Positions 1 through 12,906 are shown, counted from the stretch's first letter. The stretch is 64,000 nucleotides of DNA from Solen grandis (GCA_021229015.1 CM037788.1:41520049-41584048); one strand, 5' to 3'. The notes: generated from the letters alone by a model not told the origin. A program made the numbers and translations.

Positions 1-864
1 TGTATACATGTAATAATCAATCAAAGTTTTCTTTGAATTTGGAGTTATTCTTTTATTTTTTAACATGTTTTATTCAGGTCCTGATAGGAAGTACCTACAC
101 TTTCACCTGTATTGATCAATATGTTATTGATATCAATAAAAAATATGGCGACTATTCAAACGTCTATAATGTAGAACTACCTAAAACTTCATGTTGTTTT
201 TTTCTTGAGAAAGGCATACTTTTGCCAAAATATTGAGTTAGAGTGAATTTAATTATTTATTTTATTATTTCCCTCTGGAAAACCAACATATTTGTTAAAT
301 ATTGATTAGTTAACTGTTTCAATAACATGGTCTGAAGTCTCGATATTTTGTGCCAACTATGTAAGTTCTGGTAACATCAGTAATTGCATGATAAATCTTT
401 TTCCAAAAACGGTTAAGTTTCGTTTTTTTTCCAACTGGAAACTAACTTTTGGCATTTTTTGATAATCTTTTTTCGGAGAAAAAAGTCGAGGTATTGCCTT
501 CACTCTGGTGTCGTCATTATCGTTGGCGTGAAAAACTTTAACCTTGCCTATAACTTCTAAAATATTAAACCGTCTGCCATCAATCTTTATATACTTGTTC
601 ACTATCACGTGGGCTACAGTCTTATCAAAGAACATAACACTTTGGTCCATACTGATCTAATTTATCTCCCCCACCTTTTTTAAAACAAAACAAAACAGAG
701 CATTGATATCTGTGTGCGGTGCTCCTGTTCAGTATGTAGTTGTCCCTAGATTGCATTAATAATTGCATCTTTCTCTGCTGTTTCATAAGAATATTGTTTA
801 GAATTTTATTTAAGTTTATGCCATAGTTTGTTTTTGTCTTGGGAATTGTCTTTTGATAACTCTA
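1..864. other. No recognised gene
   Basis: Apart from the minus-strand frame at 357-650 I see only AT-rich sequence. A possible splice acceptor (TTTTATTCAG at 68-77) precedes an open stretch to about 236 that I cannot assign. Confidence 0.4.
357..650 (-). CDS. Unrecognised 97-codon open frame
   Basis: The frame starts MDQSVMFFDKTVAHVIV and contains KIDGRRFNILEVIGKVKVF, with a balanced amino-acid composition that looks more protein-like than most frames in this AT-rich DNA. I do not recognise a domain. No partner exon was found. It may be a fragment of a decayed gene or element. Confidence 0.2.
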   Translation of the reverse strand: MDQSVMFFDKTVAHVIVNKYIKIDGRRFNILEVIGKVKVFHANDNDDTRVKAIPRLFSPKKDYQKMPKVSFQLEKKRNLTVFGKRFIMQLLMLPELT

Positions 865-1126
865 ATCTAGTTGTATTGTTGTTGTATTGGGGTTTACCAT
901 CGCTGCGATAGTATTTCAATCATATAGCGACGTCTAGCTTATTACAGGTGGGGGAAGACCCCAAGTACACAGAGGTACCCGGGTAGAACCACCGACCTAC
1001 CGCAAGCTAGCTGGAAGGCTTCCTCACATGAAAAATCCAAAGTCCCTACCGGAATTCGAACTCACAGCGGTGAGGGGCTGAGAGATTTGTAGTCCATGAC
1101 TGTAACCGCTCGGCCACGGCGGCCCC
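865..1126 (-). repeat. tRNA-derived SINE, subfamily A
   Basis: Read on the minus strand it starts GGCCGCCGTGGCCGAGCGGT, has a B-box-like GAGTTCGAATTCC, then a central domain (CTTCCAGCTAGCTTGCGGTA) and ends in a CAA-type tail (TTG repeats on plus at about 866-890). The head resembles a serine- or leucine-type tRNA with A and B boxes. A conserved central block is typical of V-SINE-type molluscan SINEs such as RUDI (recalled, not checked). Confidence 0.85.
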
Positions 1127-2044
1127 ACTTCAGAATCAGAATTGTTCCGCTGTTTGAAGTAAGCAGTTGGCCTGAACAGCTGGCTGTCGTTTATGGAATT
1201 CTGTAGTGGGGGGGGGGGGGGGGGTTCCTCGCTGCTATATCTCCGATTCTAGATCTGAATTTGGACAATCGGATTGTTTGTGACCTTGTAATCTTTGAAC
1301 GTGTGTCTTTGCTGTAAACATTTTGTATATTTATCATCGCGGGTTCTAGTTAACGTGTTATTATGTCCCAAAAGCCAGACAAGTCGTTTAAACCGACTGA
1401 AAGCTAATATAGATCTACTTAAAAAAGACTCCTTCAAGGTCATATTGAGTTAATTTGCCATTTATTTGTGATTTCTACCGATAAGAGAGAATAATTTCAA
1501 TGTTATAACTCCATCATCAACCGAAAACGGCATATTCTTGAATCGTGCTCCCCTATTGCCTTCATCATCGTGACGACCGCGATTCGTATCTAATACTGGG
1601 ATATTTCTACCTCTTAATGGCAGCCTTTGGACCAACAAACCAAACTTCGCCTGTTTGGTATCCAAAACCGTCCACATATTCGTTCCAGGTTCTATAAAAG
1701 TCAACACTTCCGTCCATGCGTTTCTGAAAAACACCCAACCGTCATTGCAGAATCGGCTGTAGGACTGCAAACTTTGGGTGTAGGATGTATCGGCCTTTGT
1801 AAACTTTACATCTTCAATGATTCTTTTGTGAAATTATTCACACGTGCCTAAACCAGTTTACGAGTTCAAGTCCTTGGCACCATTTCCATTGTCGACAAAA
1901 TCAAATTTGTGTTCAACATCCATATGTTGACTTCAAGATCAGGATTAAGGAATAAATCAACATTGCTGTTACAGGAACATATTTTCGTTGACCTTTCGTA
2001 AACAAAATGACCTTATAAATACCTTATATATGCTGAGGGAAAAT
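1127..2044. other. Intergenic; G homopolymer
   Basis: A run of about 17 G lies at 1207-1224. The only other content is the minus-strand frame at 1462-1770. Confidence 0.4.
1462..1770 (-). CDS. Unrecognised 102-codon open frame
   Basis: The frame contains [20 protein letters not shown], with a fairly normal composition. It may belong with the minus-strand frames nearby as debris of one gene or element. No motif is assigned, and chance cannot be excluded. Confidence 0.2.
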   Translation of the reverse strand: MQSYSRFCNDGWVFFRNAWTEVLTFIEPGTNMWTVLDTKQAKFGLLVQRLPLRGRNIPVLDTNRGRHDDEGNRGARFKNMPFSVDDGVITLKLFSLIGRNHK

Positions 2045-2117
2045 GTTGCGGCCGTGGATCGAACCCACGACCTTTCGATTTCAGGGCGGACGCTCTAACC
2101 ATACGACAACTGGGACC
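2045..2117 (-). repeat. tRNA-like sequence (SINE head or tRNA pseudogene)
   Basis: On the minus strand it has an A box (TGGTTAGAGCG) and a B box (GGTTCGATCC), but the acceptor arms do not pair well, so it is not a credible functional tRNA. A related copy lies at 54902-54980. Confidence 0.5.
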
Positions 2118-4366
2118 GGAATATAATTATGCTTATACTTAATTACTCGTAGATAAATAAAGTCACTCATTACAAAAAAAAATGCCGTAATAAATAGGAA
2201 AAATATATTTTTAAAATATATTGCGGCAGAACAATCATTATTTTCTCTTTTTCGTCATAGTAATGGCAAAGTTGATCTTTTTTCATTAAATTGAACTATA
2301 GTTCTCTTCCAGTCCTTAATCAATCGTAAGGACTCTCAGTTTCCGTATAGATCCAATAGCTTACAGTCAGCTATGGAGTTGTCTTAGGACCATATATCAT
2401 GCTCTTTACGTGCACCTTATGCTGTATTTTTGACTGCTTTTACATTGTATATATTGAATGGATAAAGACAGTTTTCGCTTTCGAATGGCGTCGAAACACA
2501 ACTCTGTGCAGTAGTTGTACATCCCTTAAATTCTAAAATACAAGCGCACCGGCTTTTTCTCACAATATCCCGGTGGCGCCGAGGTTGAGTTTTTCTTCAC
2601 ACCCTTATTTGTGTTGCTTATCTTTGGGTTTAGGTCTTTGCTCGGAAGGAAGACGCTGTTGTCTGGCGTTCGTGAACGTATTCACCCGTGGAAAGCATGG
2701 TATATGGCCCTAGGCTAAGTCTGCTCAGACAAAGTGTTGCAACGTCACATATTCCCGTTTTCTTCGTGCTCTATATAACGATTTTACTAATTGTCAATCG
2801 CCAAGCAGAGTTGTCGTTCGTTCCTCACATAACATCTCTGCAATGGGCTCAATGACAAGAATCTTGTCAAAATAGAAAACACTCATTTAACGCGGATTTA
2901 AGTGTATTTTACAGATCAAAAGTACAGAAACATTGAATAAATACTTTTTGAATCATCATAAAAACGTGTGTAAAATATTAATTTCAATAGCTATTATCGG
3001 ACCTATTTTCTGCCTTATTTCGCCGATGGGAACAATCCGCAAACGCTCGTCTGCAAATATAAATACATGTATTCACAGATTCAGCCGGATATCGTAATTT
3101 AAAGCCAGCCTTTTATTTTCATAATTTATAATTTTAATGACCATTTCGATTAGGATCAGTGGTGCTATTTATATATATTTCACAGTTTATGGGGCCTATC
3201 TAGACTTCTTCAAATTAAATATTTGAACAATGGTCTGGATGACGTCATATATTTGGAACTACTTTCTGAGCCCACCACAGAGGTGAATGTAATGTAAGCC
3301 GATGTGCAAGAGAGTGACTAATTGGTTGTGAAGAAAGTGTTTCCAAGATGGCGTCAAACGTAGACAATATTTATCTTCAATTTCAAACTAATATCAATTT
3401 GCAAGATTTAGCAAATAATCAGTGCATTTAATTGGCATATGAACACTAATTTTATAAATCTGAAACGACAAACAAAACATTTCGTATGTCCACATTTACT
3501 GAGCATTTAAGTAATATCCATTTCGAATATTAAAATCCCAAACCTTGTCGGCCATATTTGTTTACCATGGTTACTTCGCGAGGCACCTTTGAAAGGTCCT
3601 TCCTCTGTCTCGGAACATATTTTGGCAACATCCGGTTGCAAACAAATTCAGTGAAAAGTATATCGAAACTGATTGAAACTAAATGTGTATTCAACTTGCT
3701 CCTGTATGAATTAGTGCTCATAGCGTCATTCATACCCGATTCAAAGTTAATATTGCAACACAGTCACTTATATCGGGCAACGGATTATACAGCCCAAGCT
3801 TAACCTGAGCATTTTGTTAGCACCATGTCATAAGTCTTAGATTTGCCTGTAGAATTCGTTTATTTCTGCTATGCAGGTCGCAATAAAACAATTTCTGTTC
3901 ACAGCAATTGAAAGTTTTCATCAGTTCGTCCATTACTCTGCACTACACCGAATGCTGCAATTATTATCCTTCCCCTGAGAAATTAAAAACACACAAGTTT
4001 TAACATGTGACAGCAAGGAGTTCTTTTTAATTTCATTTCTTCATTTTTGTGAGTTAATTTTGGTTTATTTGATTTTATTTGAATTACTGAAAGTCATTTT
4101 ATACCATCAAAGGCTTCATAACCAAGCACCACCAGAGCCGGTTTATTTATGTGAGACCCATGGTCCCTATCCTGTGGTTGGACACTGGGACATGATATAA
4201 CTCATATCTATTCAGACGAATCGCAACATTAAAAATCATTCCCGCGATTTCGCGGGACTTTTACTATTCAAACTTAAACTTTTAATAATGTAAATTTAAC
4301 ACCTGTCCTCATAATATTTAATTATACAAATACCATTAATGTGATGTTAAACAACCAAATTAAATA
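2118..4366. other. No recognised gene
   Basis: AT-rich sequence with short chance frames. I see no domain, structural RNA or clear repeat boundary. Confidence 0.4.
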
Positions 4367-4367
4367 A

Positions 4368-5632
4368 AGAAGAGGGCCAAGATGGCCCTTAAGACGCGTA
4401 CCTGAGAAAAACTGCCTCTATTGCCTGTACAAGTGACTAATTTATAGCATAGTTGTACCGAATACATTATCTATGAGATCATTTCAATTCCACGAACTAA
4501 ACAGTGCCTGTGGTCAAAATTTGAAGTCAAACTTGACTGAGAGATTATGGCTTTAAACAGTGTCAGTCAAAACGATTGCTTAAGAAATGAAGATGCTAGA
4601 GTGTAAACAGTGAAATCTGGCATTCTTAATTGAAGGGCAAAAACTCCTGACTTATATTCTGATATCAGCCATAGTCGAACTTAGCCAATAGATTATGATA
4701 ATTAACATTATCAGAAATTTTGAAAATGACTGCTTAAGAAATGAAGATTCTAGAGTGCAAACAAAGTTAAATATAGCAATTTTTAACATCAGAAGGGGCA
4801 TAACTCATGACATAAATGGCCGCAAACTCCGCCGCAGTAGTTACCTCCCTTTACAGTTGTCGATAACCACTGTCACCAGAAGTAGATTTCGGCTGATATA
4901 AGCCGGATTTACTTTTATCACTTATGACTAGTTTGAATATATCTTATCAGTTTCGTTATATTTCACGAAAATAATATTCATGATTTCGAGAAAAGTAAAA
5001 AAATCCAGTCATATAACATTAATTTCTAAAATTATAAATGTTGGTCACATTGTTTCAACTATCATCACGTGACTTGTGTGATGGCAGTGGTTAAAGTAGC
5101 GTAGCTTGACGTAACCGGTGCGCGTAGTTTAAAATGGCCGATATCTGACCTTTTTGGCCGATATCAGCCATAATTGAACTTGACCGGTAGATTATGGTAA
5201 TATATATTGCCATAGGGTTTGAAGATGATTACTTGAGAAATAATGATGCTAGAAATCAAACAAATTGAAATCTGGCTTTTTTAATATTAAAAGGGGAATG
5301 ACTCCTGACCTAAGAGATTTTAGCTATAAATATTGCAATAAAGTTTGAAGATGATTGCTTAAGAAATGAAGATGCTAGAGTGCAAACAAAATGAAATCCG
5401 GCATTTTTTAATATTAAAAGGGGCATAACTCCTGACCTAATGGACTGATATCAACCATAATCGAACAAGCCAGAAATATTATGGCAATAAATATTGTTAT
5501 AAAGTTAGAAGATGATTGCTTAAGAAATGAAGATGCGAGAGTGCAAACAAACTAATTGTGGACGACGGACGGACAACGGACATTCATCGATCCTAATAGT
5601 TCATCCTGAATACATGTGCTCAGGTGAGCTAA
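4368..5632 (+). mobile_element. Pearl/HINE-type non-autonomous element, GAAGATGATTGCTTAAG family
   Basis: The 5' end AAGAGGGCCAAGATGGCCCT forms a small hairpin followed by ACCTGAG. The 3' end is ATGTGCTCAGGTGAGCTAA (CTAA at 5629-5632). Internal modules carry GCTTAAGAAATGAAGATGC, with copies near 4579, 4733, 5358 and 5519, and AGGGGCATAACTCCTGACC. No coding capacity is seen. The end structure resembles Helentron-derived HINE and bivalve pearl elements (recalled). Confidence 0.65.
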
Positions 5633-6150
5633 AAAGTCAAATTATTTTTCCTGTTCATATTTCATTGCCCGTTCATGCATTAAAAACAAAAAAATAAGGT
5701 ATAAATGATAAGTGTATGTAGCATGAGCGTGATTTGAATGTGTAGTTATTTGCTTTCTGATAGTGTGGTGTGACTAAAATATATACAAAGTTACGATTTT
5801 TTTAAATACACGATAGTAATCTTTAAAACGACGACTTTATTATTAATTATCATAATTATCAATTAATATAATTGATGAACAATTTTTTTTTCTTATTCTA
5901 CATCACACCCTCGTGGAGGCTACACCAAATAAAGATTGGGACGTCCATATCGACCGAGCAGTATTGGGAAAAGTCTGTTTAGAATTGGGATAGAGTTCAG
6001 TGACAAGGTCAGGAAGTAGTCAGGTTGACAACACATGATAAGTCGACAGCAGGCCACACGTGACCACTTACATTTGACCTTTACTAGTATCTTTTCACCT
6101 GAAAGGTCGATTTTATCATGTATATTCAGTGTAACTGAAAGCTATATAAT
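5633..6150. other. No recognised gene
   Basis: AT-rich spacer between two repeat elements. Nothing else is supported. Confidence 0.4.
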
Positions 6151-6616
6151 AACAAGATGTGTTGGAAAAACACTATACCCCCGTCTGAGCTGGTCAGATG
6201 TAAAATAACTGATGCCAATTAAAAAACATTCATGAATGGAGTATACAGACTTTATTCCATATAGTAATGGAGTATTGCTTAAGACAAAAAATCATTAACA
6301 AATAAAAGGAGATAATTAAAAAAACTGACAGAGTTCTGTTCTATAATCATAACAATTCTGCTTCTCACTATCTGTTTATATTTTAAGTTTCAATTCAATA
6401 CCTTGTGTAGTTTATGAGTTATGCTCTCAACAAAAGATGAAAAAAAATAAATAAAAGGGGGGGGGGAGATAATAAAAAAAAACAGATTAGGTAGAGTTAT
6501 ATTTCTTGGTCTCTGCACTTTCCCTAGTTGTCATCTACTTATATATGAAGTTGCAAGTCAATACCTTGTATAGTTTTTCAAGTATATAGTAAATAAGTTA
6601 TCTGGACAGAAATTCA

Positions 6617-6913
6617 TTGTATAATTTAATCAAAGCGCACAATGCGCTGAGAGACGGCGACGGGATAATTAATATTATAAACCCAGAGTTTCTGAAGTTA
6701 TTGAAGCAGTCACATGACGACAAAAACTCCACCCGCTGTTGCTACAGAATTTCTGTTTGTAACATAATAATCCGGAGTAAAGGTCATGAACCTTTCATTC
6801 ATAAAGAGCTGCATACCAAAGTAGGTCATTCTCTTTCTCAAGTGCTAGCGAATTCTATCTGTTGTTTTGTATATGTAGAAATTGACCAGGTATTTGATTA
6901 TTTAAGATACTAG
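6617..6913 (+). CDS. Unrecognised 98-codon frame, possible transposon-derived fragment
   Basis: The frame starts MYNLIKAHNALRDGDGIINI. The NALRDGDG-type string faintly recalls DUF6589-like proteins found in animal mobile elements, but the following residues do not clearly match. No start context or splice partner is evident. It lies inside a repeat composite. Confidence 0.2.
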   Translation: MYNLIKAHNALRDGDGIINIINPEFLKLLKQSHDDKNSTRCCYRISVCNIIIRSKGHEPFIHKELHTKVGHSLSQVLANSICCFVYVEIDQVFDYLRY

Positions 6914-7223
6914 AATGTTTGCCTATCTATTTCCAAGTTAAGAAATGCCCTGAGAGGAACCTAACTCGCCATCATGCAAAATATTGTGTGGACTACTTTA
7001 GGTCAATTACATACATACGGAGCACTATTTTTTCTTTTTACAGGAGTAGATCTTCATATACGTAAGATGGGTTGCTGTTCTGGTTTTAGAAATGTCACGG
7101 ATATTTTTTTCACGCTTAAAATTGATGCTTCCAATGCAAAATAATGGCAAAAGAAAACATGTTAACAAACAATAACACACTAAAAGCGGTTACGGTTGAT
7201 GTAAACGTCTGTGTAACATATTC

Positions 7224-8319
7224 CACAGGGGTTTGGCACGAAAAGGGGGGGGGGCATAAAATCACTATATATAATACAAGGGATACAACTTCCGATTGAT
7301 CTAAACCCATACCTTCATCAGGAAAAAGCCAACAACTCAGCCATTTATGAAGGTATCTTTGAATACTTTGCACCTATCGCAAGCATATACATTTATGTAA
7401 CCAAAAGTCACCACTTTTTTACCCATGCGAACTCAGGTATTCAACAATGAAACTCGCAATGCGAAACTAACCCCCGTTTTCCAAAATCTCGACACGCGTT
7501 CGTACAGGGTCGCTCACTCGGTCTACCAGTGTAAACAAGCGTTTCTGCGGCAAGACAATGTAAACCGATGCAATGATTCCATAAAACATATTAATTACTC
7601 ACATCAGCATGCAGAAACTTTCCTCGGCACAAAAGAAATTCAGTAGAAATCGTCAATTTCAACCGTTGACCTACTTTCACTTCCATTTAGCCATTATGCA
7701 AATTACGTGCGGTAAATACCGGAAATATAGCTTTATTCCGTTTTATGCCTATGAGTTAACGGGCAGATCGGGAACCAGGAAGTTGTTTGTTTACCTCTAC
7801 AACCAATCGCATTCAGCGTAGCATTACTGGTCACGTAATTTGCATAAAGGCTAAAATGGAAGTGACAGTAGGCCAGCGGTTGAAATTTGCGATTTCTGCT
7901 GAATTTCCTTTGTACCGAGGGAAGTTTCTGCATGCCGATGTGAGTAATCAATATGTTTTATGGAATAATTGCATCGGTTTATATTGTCTTGTCGCAGAAA
8001 CGCTTGTTTACACTGGTAGACCGAGTGAGCGACCCTGTACGAACGCGTGTCGAGATTTTGGAAAACAGGGATTAGTTTCGCATTGCGGGTTTCGTTGTTG
8101 AATACTTGAGTTCGCATGGGTGAAAAAGTGGTGATTTTTGGTTACATAAATGTATACGCTTGCGATAGGTGCAAAGTATTCAAAGATACCTTCATAAATG
8201 GCTGAGTTGTTGGCTTTTCCCCCGATGAAGGTATGGGTTTAGATCAATCGGAAGTTGTATCCCTTGTATTATATATAGTGATTTTATGCCCCCCCCCCCT
8301 TTCGTGCCAAACCCCTGTG
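7224..8319. mobile_element. Foldback element: 486-bp inverted arms, 8-bp target duplication
   Basis: Left arm 7224-7709 and right arm 7832-8319 are near-identical inverted copies separated by about 122 bp. Ends are CACAGGGGTTTGGCACGAAA and its complement. Direct repeats ACATATTC flank it at 7216-7223 and 8320-8327. An 8-bp duplication suggests hAT-type mobilisation. No transposase is encoded; open frames in the arms mirror each other. Confidence 0.85.
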
Positions 8320-9174
8320 ACATATTCCACTCGTATTCGTTAGTGCAGAATCGCATTGCATGGATCCGCACTAAGCGCGGAGAGGTACAGTTAAAATTGT
8401 TGTGGAAAATATGCAAATTAGCAAGGCCTGATTTCGTTCTTCAGCATAAGACGGCTAATCGCCGTCTAAAAAAATGGGAGATAATTCAAATATTGGACCA
8501 GGTAGAGTTATGGTTTTTTAGTCACTGCACTTCACCTAGTGGCATTCTATTAACATATGAAGTTTCAAGTTAGTACCTTTGATAGTTTTCAAGCTATGGT
8601 CATTGTTAAAGTTGTTGACAAACCAACCAATATGAAATTGAGGTATCTAGTCTTTTATTACTACATAACTTTAACCTTTTATTTTTATATTGAACATATG
8701 GTGAATCTATAATATCGCCAATTTTCATGAAAGCAAGTATTTGTCAGTATAGCAAGCAGTATTGGCAGGAGTCCCCATCAGAGATGTAGCCTATGAACCC
8801 CAAAGAGAACATCTAACAACTTATGTGACCTTGACCTTTCAAGCGCGCATATGGCTGATGCATGTGACACATATTTTGTGTTATGATGACAAACACTTTT
8901 GTAAAGTTTTATGATAATCCATTCATAATTATGGAAGTTATAGAGCGGACACTAAGATGTAACACCAAAGAAAATTTCTAACAACTTTTGTGACCTTGAC
9001 CTTTCAAGGGTGCATATGGTTGATGCACGCGACACACCCTTGGTTTATGAGGAATACTTATGTGAAGTTTTATTAAAATCCACCCATAACTGACCAAGGT
9101 ATGGAGAGAATACGAAAGCGGGACGGACGGACGGTAGGACGTGAGCAAACCGATTTCACCGGTAGGGACTAATA

Positions 9175-10569
9175 ACCTCTATTTTCAGAAAGGCGTAGAG
9201 TGTTTTTTTTAACGTCCCGCGAACAACATTTCCGTCAGTCTACTCGAGACAGATATTGTGCTGTTACGCCTTAGATAAGTGGCATGATTCGATTTTGACA
9301 CTAGGCCGAAACCTTATAAGCTGCGTGCCAAGCACAAGGGAGTTAAATCAGTTTTGATGTTGCATTGTATTAGAAATATTGATCGTGGGAATATCGGTAC
9401 CGCATATCCAAATTAAAAAAATGCCCTCTAGCGGGTAAAAAATACATTTGAGATATAGCTACACCTATTCTTATACAGCTGAAATGTAAATGTTGATCTA
9501 TATGTAGTCTATAATTTGAAATATATGTGCAGCTGCAAATTTGTCGTTTGTCGTTGTAGCTGATTTTAATACAGGCCAAGTTAACGTTATTGTTGACCTA
9601 AATGGTACGCCAAAGTGTAGTGTGGTACAGACATGGTTTGAATATTAAGGCATTACTCAAATAGCATAATCTTGATCGCCAGTTGGATCACAAAATACTA
9701 CTCTGAATAAAAACAATGTGAAACTTCATAAGATATGTACATGTGGGGACAGACAAATTAACCGATAGGCACAGAAATAGGCAAAGCGGCAAATGTATAC
9801 TTTTTTTAAATAAAAACGTGCTGTGAAGCCTTCCATGAGCTGTCATTGAATTTCAATCAATGGTGATTAAGAACTCGTCTGAGAAAGGATCGTGATGTAA
9901 ACAACACTGATATTGAATCTACAGGCAATCTTCTAAATGCCTAATATTTGTAAATTTCCATCTGCAAGTAATTCAGTTCCAACCAGAGGTTACTAAGAAA
10001 AAGTCAAGGTGATGATTTCTTATAAAAACCTTAGCCCTTTACTCTTTTGGAAAAAGTAGATTCTTTGTGAATAACAGAGCAAACACTAACAAAATTAGTG
10101 TTTACCCTGCTCATTTCCTATATACCCATGTCCTTTTTTCTTTTGCAATTTATAGAAATAGAAAAACAGAAACACAAATTTACATAGCTTACGTTGTCGC
10201 AAAATGTTACACTCACTTGTGTGGGATTAATTGTGATACATGGTAAGTTACACGTGCAGAATTGAGACAGGAAGCAACTGAAAATGTAAAAATAAATTTA
10301 ATCACTTATAAATAAGGGTACAGTCAAGAAGTAATGTTACCGGGACAATACGAACCTATTGCGGTGTATTGACCCACGGGTCATTTTTTTGTTTGCTCAT
10401 TGAATTCTTTTTATTAATCTGTTTTGATATATTTGGATGCCTTATTATCTCAAATGACGAAATTATCTCAAATGACGAAATGATAAAATTTGACAAATCA
10501 ATCATTAAAAATACTCCTGGATCATTGTTCAACGGAATCATATATGGTCTGGCATTCTTTTTTACCCCC

Positions 10570-10602
<33 letters not shown>

Positions 10603-11050
10603 CCCACACACAAAGATAGTGTAAGCTCCTGTATTCTAACCTTGATTATGCCATTCATTTTGTGCTTGATATACAAACAGGACAGCTTTACTCCAGGTCA
10701 GAGTGACGGTCAACTGTATTAATAATGCAATAACTGCCCTTGGCATGGGGTTATTGTGATCATTTGACTATCTCTCACCTGTAGATACATGCCTCGCAGT
10801 AAATATATAGAAGGCGGAATACTACAACATTGTTATGAGCAATGTTTCTGACAAATAAGGAGAGGATAGGGCGCCTTGCCGTTGTCTCGGGTCGAATTAA
10901 TGTGATATGATACCATACCAGTCACATTTTACTAACACTACAACAATTTTTTTTTTGAATTCTCAAAATACATCAAATTCCAAGCAAAGAGACCAATACA
11001 GTACCTATAGAATTTTTTTTTTTTTTTTACATCGGTGACCAGCTCTTACA
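9175..11050. other. No recognised gene; simple repeats
   Basis: Holds two copies of an 18-bp unit (ATTATCTCAAATGACGAA) near 10445-10480 and the C/TC run at 10565-10602. No gene is supported. Confidence 0.4.
10565..10602. repeat. Poly-C followed by (TC)n microsatellite
   Basis: Sixteen C then eleven TC units. This run creates artificial proline- and serine-leucine-rich frames on either strand. Confidence 0.95.
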
Positions 11051-11052
11051 AT

Positions 11053-11235
11053 TAATACTTATCCCTGTCGATGGATCCTTGGTTGAACCAGTACTTTGCG
11101 TCTGGGAAGGCCTAAAAATACCCATGCTCCATTTTGGGTTCGCACCCCCAACCTTCGGATAATACCAGTATACGGTTTGTCGCGACCGGATGTTGAACTC
11201 ATAGTATGACGCTATAATCACGTGGACAGTCACCG
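11053..11235 (-). repeat. Degenerate tRNA-related SINE, second family
   Basis: On the minus strand a B-box-like GGTTGGGGGTGCGAACCC is followed by a body ending in a motif (AAAGTACTGGTTCAACC) also seen at 25950-26098 and about 52560-52650. The A-box end is decayed. Confidence 0.45.
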
Positions 11236-11450
11236 ACTCATTTTGCCCTGTCTTAGTTTGATAAAAAATATGTACCTATTAAGTCCATAATTGGACATGA
11301 TAAAGACTGTTAGTTAACTCTTATCATTATCTAATGTTTATTACTTAAAATCTTTGATATGTTCCATATACCTTATCAGCACTGGCTTAACTAAAATACT
11401 TACATATACTAACCTTCCTAAAAACTTTAGTGCCTATAGAACCTATTACT

Positions 11451-11693
11451 TTACCCCTATATCCTCTACATAGACTCATTTTGACGCACTCAAAAGGTAT
11501 CACATAAAGCCTGATCTGCAGAAAGCCAAACTCAAAACTTACCAAATTTAATTGTAAAATCCTCATTACCAGACCACTGAGGAGCAGCGAACAGCATAAA
11601 CCTGATCAGCCTGCGAGTTACTCGCAGGCTGATCTGGTTTTATGCTGTTCGCATAGGTCTTTTCATGGTATCCTCTATGAGGGAAAGGGTTAA
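11451..11693 (+). mobile_element. piggyBac-type MITE, copy 1
   Basis: About 240 bp with a degraded left end and an intact right end, GAGGGAAAGGGTTAA. It carries the shared core palindrome around CTGCGAGTTACTCGCAG, and the family's left half (AGACTCATTTTGACGCACTC) is intact. Confidence 0.85.
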
Positions 11694-12755
11694 ACTTTTA
11701 AACTAGGTAGACACAAATTCTACCATTACTATTTTATAAAATTTTCAAGTACAGAGCTGGAATGAATTATTACATAAATAACTGTTGAAAATTGTTAAGA
11801 AATGAAATATTTAGGTATTTTTTATAGAGAAACAAGACGAATGAAATTCGCCCTTAAGTGTTTATGTTTTTCTTACCGCTAAGAAGTTTTGTGAATTTGA
11901 CCTGGTTTACAAATCTTTGCGCTAAGAAGTACATTAATATTCGTTATAAATATTGGTATTCCTGTGTCGTTGGTGAAATGCACACATATGCATTTCTGAA
12001 CAAATCCTGTTTGCAAGTAAGTCAACTATTAATGTCGACTAAATACGGTGTAATTGCATTAAACACGACTATAAAAGATTGAGTTCCAATCGCATTTAAG
12101 TTTAGATAAAACTATTTTTAGATAATATTCAAGCCTAATTTTAATTTTTTTTTCCTCTTCGTAGTGGAAATGTCTGAAAATGGTCTTCCTTACTGGACAT
12201 TTATATCACTTTAAGTATAATAGTGACTGCCAATTGTCTTTTTTTTCCCAAATTATACGTAAGATTGTTTCGTTTTTTGTTTAAAACAATTAACTTCGAA
12301 ACTTATGTGTTTGGTATCTATTTGCATTCGAATACGCTTTTGTGATAAAATATGTTAAACGCAAATGAATGTAGGAATATTACTACAGTAAAATTCATCC
12401 AAATTAACATGAAAGAAATGTTAAATGTTCAATTAGTTATATGTATAAAACTATTGCAGACGTAATTATAATCTTTTTAACTTTCTTTTTTATATAAATT
12501 TTGATTAAAGCGCATCTCACAGGAATAAACTTTGATCCCTTGGCAAATGTGAAATAGGTTTAGTTAAATGACATATAATCTATCTTAATGACCTATTTAT
12601 GATGTGCCTCATTACATTCCAAACTATCATGATTTCCAGATATGGCAAAATAAACTGAAAAGAGCGCACCGATGATTTTTTTTTTCTTCTTAATTTGACA
12701 AGTATGACGTAAATCAGTCAAGATGGCATATATATGTCATGCGTTACTTTACTCT

Positions 12756-12906
12756 CTTAAGAGTTGTCGTCTCGATCGAGGTAGGGTCTCTTAGAGTTGT
12801 CGTCTCGATCGAGGTAGGGTCTCTTAGAGTTGTCGTCTCGATCGAGGTAGGGTCTAAGTGTGTCTGTCGAGGTAGGGTCTTTAAGTTGTGTCTCGATCGA
12901 GTAGGT
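12756..12906. repeat. Tandem array, about 33-bp unit
   Basis: Three near-perfect copies of a unit containing GTTGTCGTCTCGATCGAGG and TAGGGTCTCTTAGA, then two shorter decayed copies. The unit includes the palindrome CTCGATCGAG. Confidence 0.9.

Larger units (their letters stand above)
6151..9174 (+). mobile_element. Composite pearl-like repeat with insertions
   Basis: It opens AACAAGATGTGTTGG and closes in GGACGGACGGACGG..CTAATA near 9170. Modules with GGAGATAAT..TAGAGTTAT recur at about 6309, 6466 and 8468. Two further modules with GTGACCTTGACCTTTCAAG lie at about 8824 and 8991 (167 bp apart). The foldback element at 7224-8319 interrupts it. Confidence 0.45.

Noticed and set aside
2045..2117. 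Functional tRNA gene
   Set aside because: A and B boxes are present, but the acceptor stem does not pair properly and a similar non-folding copy exists at 54902.
7425..8117. Frames of 73-104 codons in the foldback arms
   Set aside because: Each appears twice as a mirror image because the arms are inverted copies, and neither shows a known domain.
10356..10722. Frames of over 100 codons on both strands
   Set aside because: Both read through the poly-C/(TC)n microsatellite, and the flanks show no coding signal or homology.
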